NCBI RefSeq assembly: GCF_018100795.1
Contig: NZ_JAGJDY010000013.1
Coordinates: forward strand, 1 to 64,000
Origin: Alteromonas sp. MMG017
GTDB lineage: Bacteria; Pseudomonadota; Gammaproteobacteria; Enterobacterales; Alteromonadaceae
Reading direction: 5' to 3'
Length of the DNA stretch: 64,000 nt
Below, in pieces: positions 57,901-64,000 of this stretch; position 1 is the stretch's first letter; each line of letters opens with the position of its first letter. The translations under genes were made by a program, and so were the position numbers. The notes beneath the pieces are model-generated. The model was not told where the DNA came from and made no database searches. It saw nothing but the letters and a program-made list of their open reading frames with translations.

Positions 57901-59788
57901 GCTCCATGTCAAAGTGTTGGCCACTTTTATGTAACATGGTGAAGTCCATCACCCAGTTTCTAAAACCATCTGGGCAGGTAATCTTGTACGGGCTTTCATC
58001 GATTACGCGCAAACCGAAGTTTTCAAGCATAGGCAGTACGTCAGAAAGATGGATAGGCTCAGCACGATGGAACAACTTAAGCTTCACTACTTGGCTGTCA
58101 GACTGCTCTTCTTGTGGACGGTAAAACAGCATGTCGAGAGTATGATCATCATCTAACTGTTCAATTTTGCCAATATCAACAAGGGCATCACCCGGTAAGT
58201 TCTGTTCCATATAGCTACGGGAAAACGCATTGCTATATTTACGCTCAAGGGCTTTACCTTGGGCTTCACCGTGTGCCGCTGAAATAGATGAAGCCAGTCG
58301 ATCGCTCCATGTTTTAGTCAGCTCAATAATATTGCGTTCTATTTCCTTCACATCAAATTCCGCGTTGTTGTCGTTGACCCTAGCAATGTAATGCGTGCGC
58401 GCATACACAGATTCAGAAAAGAACGTAGTAAATTCAACTTCTTCTTTAGCACCTAACGACGCTTTTAGTAGCGCTTGGGTGTCTACACGTAATTGCGTGT
58501 TATAACGCTCACGAGGTACAAATACCATACACGAGAAGAAGCGCCCAAATACATCTTTGCGAATAAATAAGCGTGAAATACCCCGCTCTTGCATCTGGAA
58601 TATGCCCATCACGATTTGCGCTAACTCTTCCGCTGGTGTTTGCAGTAGCTCATCACGAGGGTAGGTTTCTACAATATTAACGAAGGCTTTAAAGGCATGG
58701 GTACCGGGTTCATAGCCAGATAAATCGCAAATACGCTGAATTTTTTCCCTCAACATAGGAAGCTGCGTCACACTTTGATTATAGAAAGACGCAGAATAAA
58801 GACCAAGGAAGCGGTGCTCACCCACAACTTGACCGTCTTTGTTAAACGCTTTCACGCCAACATAATCCATATAAGCAGGACGATGAACACGAGCACGCGA
58901 ATTAGTTTTGGTCAAAATTAACGGACTTTGACTTAGTGCCTCTGCTCTTGCACTGGCCGGTAATTTCGACAACAGGCGCTCTCTGTCGTTAATAGAGTTC
59001 TTTAATAAACCTAAGCTCGTATCGTTAGACGGAATCCAGCGATGGTCGCCTTCTATGGCCTTCACTTCGTAATAACGATAACCCATCATGGTAAAGTTGT
59101 GGTCGCTTAACCATTGTAAGTAAGCTTTAGTTTGTTTCTTTTCATCAGCAGACACGGGCCAGTTTAGCTTTGTACTGTCTTTAACCACCGTTTCTAACTT
59201 AGTGGTCATTTCTTGCCAGTCTTTCACCGCCAACGACACTTCGTCTACGACTGAGTGTAATTCTTTAGTTAATTCATCAATGTCTTTTTTCGCACTTTGA
59301 TGGTCAACCTCGATAAAAATTACGGTTTCTTTTCTGGCATTTTCAACGGTCTTGCCAGGCTCTGCAAATTCCGCCACTTGGTTTTTATTATTTCGCTTTA
59401 TTCCAATTGGGCTATGCAAAAATAAATGCGCAGTAATATTTAATCGGTTGAGTGACATACGAACCGAATCTACAAGAAACGGCATGTCTCTAACAATTAT
59501 TTCAACAATGGTATGGCTTGAGTGCCAACCATGTTTTTCTATTTCTGGGTTGAAAACTCGAATGTAGGGAGCTGAATTATCAAATTTAGCAAGCCCATTC
59601 CATAAGCTTAAAGTGGCGCCATATAGATCGCTGTCGTTACGATCTTCTAAGTCATCACTTGAGATATTTTTATACAACAGGCGTCCGAATTGCTGCACGA
59701 GTGACTTCTGCTGGGCATCCACCTTTTTTTCAATGAGTGCAAATACATTATCTAGCAGTACTGAGTGTCGCTGTGAGGTGACTGTCAT
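54950..59788 (-). CDS. gdhB: Large NAD-specific glutamate dehydrogenase (GDH180 type)
   Basis: 1612 residues. A long N-terminal regulatory half (ACT-like repeats) precedes the catalytic core: [31 protein letters not shown] and [37 protein letters not shown]. The enzyme degrades glutamate to 2-oxoglutarate and ammonium with NAD. The start at 59788 follows AAGG. Single-gene transcript. Confidence 0.96.
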   Translation of the reverse strand: MTVTSQRHSVLLDNVFALIEKKVDAQQKSLVQQFGRLLYKNISSDDLEDRNDSDLYGATLSLWNGLAKFDNSAPYIRVFNPEIEKHGWHSSHTIVEIIVRDMPFLVDSVRMSLNRLNITAHLFLHSPIGIKRNNKNQVAEFAEPGKTVENARKETVIFIEVDHQSAKKDIDELTKELHSVVDEVSLAVKDWQEMTTKLETVVKDSTKLNWPVSADEKKQTKAYLQWLSDHNFTMMGYRYYEVKAIEGDHRWIPSNDTSLGLLKNSINDRERLLSKLPASARAEALSQSPLILTKTNSRARVHRPAYMDYVGVKAFNKDGQVVGEHRFLGLYSASFYNQSVTQLPMLREKIQRICDLSGYEPGTHAFKAFVNIVETYPRDELLQTPAEELAQIVMGIFQMQERGISRLFIRKDVFGRFFSCMVFVPRERYNTQLRVDTQALLKASLGAKEEVEFTTFFSESVYARTHYIARVNDNNAEFDVKEIERNIIELTKTWSDRLASSISAAHGEAQGKALERKYSNAFSRSYMEQNLPGDALVDIGKIEQLDDDHTLDMLFYRPQEEQSDSQVVKLKLFHRAEPIHLSDVLPMLENFGLRVIDESPYKITCPDGFRNWVMDFTMLHKSGQHFDMERAQTLFQDAFAKVWNNDLEDDAFNRLILGANLTGRKVTILRAYAKYMRQTGSSFSRDYIANTLANYPDIARLLVEFFDQRINPKKKRSAKKEEALLENIKTQLDSVSNLDDDRIIRRYLDMMSATLRTNFYQPDEAGNEKSYVSFKMLPEMIPDMPLPLPKFEIFVYSPRLEGVHLRGGKVARGGLRWSDRQEDFRTEILGLVKAQQVKNTVIVPVGAKGGFVCKKLPVGEGREAIQAEGQACYRTFITSLLDITDNIVNGEVVPPKDVVRLDEDDPYLVVAADKGTATFSDIANGIADEFGFWLGDAFASGGSVGYDHKKMGITARGGWESVKRHFREIGIDCQTTEFTAVGVGDMAGDVFGNGMLLSKHTKLISAFNHLHIFFDPDPDAAASYKERARLFENPRLSWEDYDSKLISKGGGIFSRSSKSIKLTPEMKKWLGTRQMTMTPNELIHNILKMPVDLLWNGGIGTYVKSSKESHAEVGDRANDDLRLNGKDVQAKIVGEGGNLGLTQLGRIEYAASGGRVNTDFIDNVGGVDCSDNEVNIKILLNSVVNDGELTVKQRNNLLHEMTDDVSRIVIKDCYRQTQSISITEMSGVSLLKEQLRFIHGLEREGQLNRELEFIPSDDEISDRVASDRGLTRPELSVLIAYGKMVLKDALNIPEITDNPYHGKLLLQAFPEVLREKFSTHMQQHPLRSEIIATKLTNNMVNDMGLNFMFRIQEETGASVDDIANAYAIVHGIFDMETLWSRIEDLDNVISAKLQLKMLDEARRIMRRAARWYIRHGNKALSIEEAIASYRETFNTLSKNLQNYLVEAEYSQLEEKTSTYVAQDVPKDIAYQVASFSNMFSSFDLAHIVAAEKHTVDVVARLYFQLGSKLELHWFLDQINNQAVSNHWQALARASYREELDWQQRSIAANLLQINPEASDADKILEDWMQSNQVLLKRWYHMMSEFKTSSTHEFAKFSVALRELMLLSVKSSH

Positions 59789-59913
59789 TAGTTAACCTTA
59801 TAAATGTCGTAAGTGCTAAGTTGCGCGGCTATTTTCGCTAAAACTGAGAGGTATTAAAAGCCCCTTTTTAACCTTATATTAACAGCATAGATAACTATGC
59901 AAAAAACGCCTAT

Positions 59914-59939
59914 AAAAAAGGGCCTTACGGCCCTTTTTT
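59914..59939 (-). terminator. Terminator after the RND transporter gene
   Basis: AAAAAAGGGCC (59914-59924) pairs perfectly with GGCCCTTTTTT (59929-59939) around TTAC. On the minus strand it lies 22 bases past the transporter stop and ends in T's. Confidence 0.92.
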
Positions 59940-59960
59940 ATGATTAGCTATGCAAAAATA

Positions 59961-62279
59961 TTATGCACCGGGGTCGTTTCGATTCCACCACAAGAATCTA
60001 GCCAGTGCTGGAAGTACGATAATTGCACCTAACATATTCACCACGAACATAAAGGTCAACAAAATACCCATATCCATTTGGAACTTAAGTGAGGAGAATA
60101 CCCAAGTGCTCACACCTATTGCCAAGGTAATACCAGTAAATAATACCGCACTACCACGCTCTTTTAGCGCAGCCAAGTAAGCTTCTTGTACCGTCGCTCC
60201 TTGTTTAAGCATAAGGCTCTTCGTCGATAAGATATAAATACCATAGTCAACACCGATACCCACACCTAGCGCAATAACTGGCAAGGTTGATACCGTAAGA
60301 CCAATTTGCAGATACGTCATTAGCGCTTGTGCTAAAACAGATACAACATACAGCGGAATAACTACCACTAAGGTTGCACGTATAGAACGGAAGCTAATTA
60401 AGCATAGGGCGATAACGGCACCAAAGACGTAAACCATCATTGGATCTTGTGCAGCCTCTACCGCTTCGTTCGTCGCCGCCATAACCCCTACTGGGCCTGA
60501 CGCAAGACTAAACGACATATCATCAGTCTCATACTCAGTACGGAAGTCTTTCACTGCATCTACCACTCGAGAAATGGTTTCTGCCTTGTGATCTTCCATA
60601 AACAGAATAATCGGCATGACGGAACAATCACCATTTAATAGGCCAGACGAAGTAGGCACACGAGAAATAGCTTGTACTAAGGTTTGTTGGTTACGAGGTA
60701 GAACCTGCCATTTAACATTACCTTCGTTATAACCCGCATTCACTATCTTAGCTACAGATGCTAACGATACAGCCGATTGCACCCCTGGAACGTTCTCCAT
60801 TTTCCACTGGAAATCATCCATTGCTTTCATGACGCTGTGAGACGTACAAGCTTCAGGTGTGGTTTCCACCAAAATAGAAATGTAATCCACTGTGACTTCA
60901 TACTTGTCGGTAATCAAGAAGGTATCTTGGTTATAACGTGAAGACTCATGAAGCGCTGGTGCGCCGGCATGCAAATCACCTATCTTCATGTTTTGTGCTT
61001 GGTAGTGCCCAAAACCGAATAATATGGCGGTAACGATTAAAATAACGGCTGCTGGCTTTTTACGTGAACACGCAGAAATAATTGCCCAAAAGCGGGAGTT
61101 ACTATTTTCTTTACCTGCAAACTTGTCTACGTACTTCTTATCAAGTTTTAAGAAGCTCATGAGTACTGGCAACAGCATTAGGTTGGTGAGGATAATAACC
61201 GCAACACCCATACTTGCTGTAATCGCTAGCTCACGAATAATACCTATATCGATAACCAATAAGGTCATGAAACCGACGGTATCAGAAAGTAAGGCTATGC
61301 CCCCTGGTATCAACAAGCTTCTAAACGCCGCCATAGACGCACGTTTTGCACCTATTCCTGTTACCGCACGTTTTTCTACCGCGTTAATCATTTGCACGCC
61401 ATGACTTACACCAATAGCGAAAACTAAGAACGGCACTAGGATGGACATAGGATCCATTCCAAAACCTAACGAAGTCAGTAGACCTAACTGCCAGATAACG
61501 GCAATAACAGAACACAGTAACGGCAATATAGTAAGCATGATACTGCGAGAGAAGAAGTACACCATGATGGCTGTTATCGCGATAGCAATAGCGAAAAACA
61601 ACAATACGTCTTTCGCTCCATCGGCCACATCACCAATCATCTTGGCAAAGCCGATAATATGAATAGAAATATTTTCGTTTTCATACTCGCCGCGAAGTTG
61701 CTCTTCAAGCTCAGCGGCTAACGCAAGTGTATTTAACGGTTCACCCGTTTGTGGGTCGATATCCAGTAACTGTGCTGTCACCATGGCACAGCTATAGTCG
61801 CTGGCTACCTGACGACCAACAATATTGGCTTTTTCAATATTCGCAGCCACTAAGTCTAACGCAGCTGGGTTTGCTGAATTGAAGTCCGCTGGAATAACCG
61901 GCCCGCCAGCAAATCCGCCCTCAACAATTTCAGTAAAGCGGGTAGAAGGAGAAAACAGTGAAATAACGAGAGAACGGTTCACACCATTTATGAAAAATAA
62001 TTGGTCGTGTACGTTCTTTAACGTATCAAAAAAGTTTTGATTGAATATATTGTCGTTCTTATCACAAACAGAAACTAAGATATTGTTCGCACCACCGAAA
62101 TCTTGGCGATGTTCAATATAGGTTTTCATGTACTCATGATTAAGCGGAATATTTTTTTCAAAACCAGCATCAAGTCGCATTTGCGATGCTTGAAAGCCTA
62201 AAAATACAGTTGCGATAGCAAAAAGGGCTACCACCAATTTACGGTTAGAGAAAACAAGATGTTCAATGAAATGGGTCAT
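59961..62279 (-). CDS. RND-type exporter (MMPL-like)
   Basis: 772 residues, two repeats each of one helix, a large periplasmic loop and five helices, ending in WWNRNDPGA. The helix blocks contain ISHGVQMINAVEKRA and GIGVDYGIYILSTKS, the family's membrane core. It groups with transporters found with YCF48 and DUF1329 proteins. Substrate unknown; relatives are suggested to move lipids or hydrophobic compounds. Confidence 0.86.
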   Translation of the reverse strand: MTHFIEHLVFSNRKLVVALFAIATVFLGFQASQMRLDAGFEKNIPLNHEYMKTYIEHRQDFGGANNILVSVCDKNDNIFNQNFFDTLKNVHDQLFFINGVNRSLVISLFSPSTRFTEIVEGGFAGGPVIPADFNSANPAALDLVAANIEKANIVGRQVASDYSCAMVTAQLLDIDPQTGEPLNTLALAAELEEQLRGEYENENISIHIIGFAKMIGDVADGAKDVLLFFAIAIAITAIMVYFFSRSIMLTILPLLCSVIAVIWQLGLLTSLGFGMDPMSILVPFLVFAIGVSHGVQMINAVEKRAVTGIGAKRASMAAFRSLLIPGGIALLSDTVGFMTLLVIDIGIIRELAITASMGVAVIILTNLMLLPVLMSFLKLDKKYVDKFAGKENSNSRFWAIISACSRKKPAAVILIVTAILFGFGHYQAQNMKIGDLHAGAPALHESSRYNQDTFLITDKYEVTVDYISILVETTPEACTSHSVMKAMDDFQWKMENVPGVQSAVSLASVAKIVNAGYNEGNVKWQVLPRNQQTLVQAISRVPTSSGLLNGDCSVMPIILFMEDHKAETISRVVDAVKDFRTEYETDDMSFSLASGPVGVMAATNEAVEAAQDPMMVYVFGAVIALCLISFRSIRATLVVVIPLYVVSVLAQALMTYLQIGLTVSTLPVIALGVGIGVDYGIYILSTKSLMLKQGATVQEAYLAALKERGSAVLFTGITLAIGVSTWVFSSLKFQMDMGILLTFMFVVNMLGAIIVLPALARFLWWNRNDPGA

Positions 62280-62294
62280 AAAAGCGAAACCACC

Positions 62295-63341
62295 CTACTT
62301 TGTATTTAGCGTTTTTATACCATTCGCGGTAACAGCTATGGTGTGGCCATTAAAGCTAACGGCATTTAACATGGCAGCTTTATCTTCAACCTGTGTAACT
62401 GTAATACCTTTTGCAGGTTCGCAGTTTGCAGGGTTTGCGTATGGATCGTGATCACTGACGGGAAGCGGACGAGTGGCTGACACCATCATACCGTTGTTAC
62501 CCATGGCAACCACCGTGTCGTTATCGGACAGTAAAATTGAATTTAACGTACTGGTTGAACAAGAATTTACGTATTCCCATTCACCTTGGTCACGCAAAAC
62601 AAAAATATTTCCGCGAAGGCCTACAGCCAGTAGCGTTGATTCATCAAGCGCTCTAATATCGAAAAATGAGCCTGTGTAATCAACTTCAAAACGTTCCCAG
62701 TTTTTCCCCATATCGTCGCTGCTAGCTAATAAACCCGCTTCTCCAGCAAGGTATAGCTTTTCGCCATCGCGTGTTACACGATTTAAATGAGGTAAAATAG
62801 ATTCTAATTCTTGCTGATAAAACGCTTCGTCTTCTTCTCTGACGCTTTCCAAATATTCACGATCGTATGGGTCTAGTAAACTAGCATGACGCTCAGTTTC
62901 CCAACTTTTCCCGCCATCAGTGGTACGGTAGAAAAGGCCATAAGCGCCAGCAGCAATGCCGTGACTTTCATCAAAGAATAGTACATCTAAAAATGGACGT
63001 TGAAGCTCGGGCTGAACATTCTGGATTTCCCAGCTTTGGCCCTTGTCTGAGGAGTGAATGATGGTGGCATCATGGCCTACCGCCCAAATATTATCGCCCA
63101 CTACCGTCGTTGCAGTGAGTGTCGCTTGGGTGGGTACGGCAACTTGATTAAAAGCCGTTCCATCTTCTGAAATAAGAATATGACCGCGTTCTCCGACAAC
63201 AACGACAAATTTATCAGCGTCAATATCTAGCAAAACTGACTGTTCAACTAAGGGTGCAATATAGGCATCTTCTGCTGAAGCAGTTACGGAGTAATTTGCT
63301 GCGAGTGCTGCAGTTATGCACGCTGCAATGGTTTTTTTCAT
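62295..63341 (-). CDS. YCF48/BNR-repeat exported protein
   Basis: 348 residues with a signal peptide (CITAALAANYSVTASAE). Repeated strands such as GERGHILISEDGTAF, GHDATIIHSSDKGQSWE and GAYGLFYRTTDGGKSWE form a beta-propeller like the photosystem II assembly factor YCF48. Upstream of the exporter and probably its periplasmic partner; the role is inferred. Confidence 0.83.
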   Translation of the reverse strand: MKKTIAACITAALAANYSVTASAEDAYIAPLVEQSVLLDIDADKFVVVVGERGHILISEDGTAFNQVAVPTQATLTATTVVGDNIWAVGHDATIIHSSDKGQSWEIQNVQPELQRPFLDVLFFDESHGIAAGAYGLFYRTTDGGKSWETERHASLLDPYDREYLESVREEDEAFYQQELESILPHLNRVTRDGEKLYLAGEAGLLASSDDMGKNWERFEVDYTGSFFDIRALDESTLLAVGLRGNIFVLRDQGEWEYVNSCSTSTLNSILLSDNDTVVAMGNNGMMVSATRPLPVSDHDPYANPANCEPAKGITVTQVEDKAAMLNAVSFNGHTIAVTANGIKTLNTK

Positions 63342-63379
63342 GATTAACCATTCTCCCTAAAATTTAATTGTCTGAAAAC

Positions 63380-63404
63380 AAAAACGGTTGGCACTGCCAA
63401 CCGT
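63380..63404 (-). terminator. Hairpin after the DUF1329 gene
   Basis: ACGGTTGGCA (63384-63393) and TGCCAACCGT (63395-63404) are exact complements around one base. The minus strand continues with a T-rich run, so it can terminate or attenuate transcription between DUF1329 and YCF48 genes. Confidence 0.8.
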
Positions 63405-63419
63405 CTTAACACAAAACGC

Positions 63420-64000
63420 TTAGCGTTTACCTTCTCGTCGTAACGCCTGAGGCGTAAACTCTACGTCTCTTGGACGAATAGAGAAGTCATACATGGCTTC
63501 TTCATTATCAAGACCGATGGCCAAGTAACGGCGAGAGTTTAAGTCGTAATAGGCATCTAGGGTTGACCACTGTGTAGGTACTTCATAGTAGTTCACTCCA
63601 TAAGCTACACCAACACGGTACAACTCGCCACGATTATCATACATATCAGCAACTTGAATTTGCCAGCTGTCTTCATCGATGAAGAATACGCGTTTTTGAT
63701 AAATGTGACGGAAGCCTTCTTTCAACGTGGCTTCAACCACCCAAACACGGTGCTTTTCCCAACGCGTTAAATCAGGGTTAACGTGGTTAGCATGAAGAAT
63801 CTCATCGTAACTTACGTTATCTGAATGCAGTGCATAGTTGTTATAGGCTACAAACATCTCTTGTTTACCAACAAGTTTCCAGTTGTAACGGTTAGGAGAA
63901 CCGTTGAACATATCGAAGTCATCGGTAGTACGCAGACCATCTGCCGCAGTTCCTGGCGTGTCGTAAGCAATGTTAGGTGCTAAACGTACACGGCGCTGAC
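63420..64000 (-). CDS. DUF1329 outer-membrane lipid-related protein, partial
   Basis: The frame is open to the window edge, so only the last ~193 residues are seen; the N-terminus lies beyond 64000. The visible end includes PNIAYDTPGTAADGLRTTDDFDMFNGSPNRY, VEATLKEGFRHIYQKRVFFIDEDSWQI and LGLDNEE-like strands of the DUF1329 family, periplasmic lipid-binding-type proteins. First of the three leftward genes with YCF48 and the exporter. Confidence 0.85.
   Translation of the reverse strand, partial: QRRVRLAPNIAYDTPGTAADGLRTTDDFDMFNGSPNRYNWKLVGKQEMFVAYNNYALHSDNVSYDEILHANHVNPDLTRWEKHRVWVVEATLKEGFRHIYQKRVFFIDEDSWQIQVADMYDNRGELYRVGVAYGVNYYEVPTQWSTLDAYYDLNSRRYLAIGLDNEEAMYDFSIRPRDVEFTPQALRREGKR

Noticed and set aside
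61024..61404. Plus-strand open frame of 126 codons inside the RND exporter
   Set aside because: Antisense to a membrane-helix block, a common source of chance frames.

Overview
The window reads as chromosome of a marine gammaproteobacterium close to Alteromonas (Alteromonadales). The grounds are gene order and protein style: uvrY-uvrC-pgsA followed by tRNA-Gly/Cys/Leu, fnr-uspE-ttcA beside a cbb3 oxidase cluster, pyrD-rlmKL-uup-rmf-fabA, the large NAD-glutamate dehydrogenase, DUF3466, DUF2987 and a DUF1329/YCF48/RND cluster. Base composition looks moderate to AT-leaning by eye; it was not computed.

Layout. 1-653 is a gene-free leader. 654-4287 holds ovoA and an ovoB-like PLP lyase (ovothiol synthesis). 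4541-9097 holds a pirin, uvrY, uvrC, pgsA and three tRNAs in the order known from Escherichia coli (glyW-cysT-leuZ). Directly after tRNA-Leu, 9251-12317 is a leftward four-gene cassette of unknown function with two DUF2589 proteins, an uncharacterised protein and a small zinc ribbon. 12628-18673 carries tapT, tpx, a mercaptopyruvate sulfurtransferase, a sirtuin, a LysE exporter and a membrane protein/Bax/DUF2987 operon. 18665-22572 runs leftward: rssA-like patatin, ttcA, uspE, fnr. 22622-29691 is the cbb3 oxidase structural cluster (ccoNOQP) and its assembly genes (ccoH, ccoI, ccoS and a TauE/SafE-like protein), without ccoG. 29921-36535 holds a small anchored protein, two bacterioferritins, a KefB-type antiporter, an FMN-glutamate-synthase-like protein, a cytochrome c lipoprotein, a UspA protein and dgkA.

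36593-46489 looks accessory: orphan genes, a Cre-like tyrosine recombinase with a 19+6+19 bp lox-like inverted repeat just upstream of it, a 1.3 kb gene-poor stretch, a DUF2254 protein and three photolyase/cryptochrome genes of different families (a bacterial FeS type with an overlapping DUF2256 gene, a class I CPD photolyase, and CRY-DASH). The conserved order resumes at 46621 with fabA and rmf, then DUF3466, uup, a glutaredoxin-like gene, rlmKL, pyrD and gdhB. The right end is an RND/MMPL exporter, a YCF48-like protein and a DUF1329 protein cut by the window edge.

How parts work together. An FNR protein is encoded here, and FNR-type boxes (TTGAT-N4-ATCAA) lie upstream of ccoN, between the cytochrome c lipoprotein and the UspA gene, and (one mismatch) upstream of uspE. 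This points to a local low-oxygen regulon. Oxidative and light stress recur as a theme: ovothiol, thiol peroxidase, bacterioferritins, three photolyases. The least explained pieces are the DUF2589 cassette and the recombinase with its inverted-repeat site. Three genes shorter than 60 codons were found by reading the sequence directly: ccoQ (27474-27635), the DUF2256 gene (41551-41688) and rmf (47223-47399).
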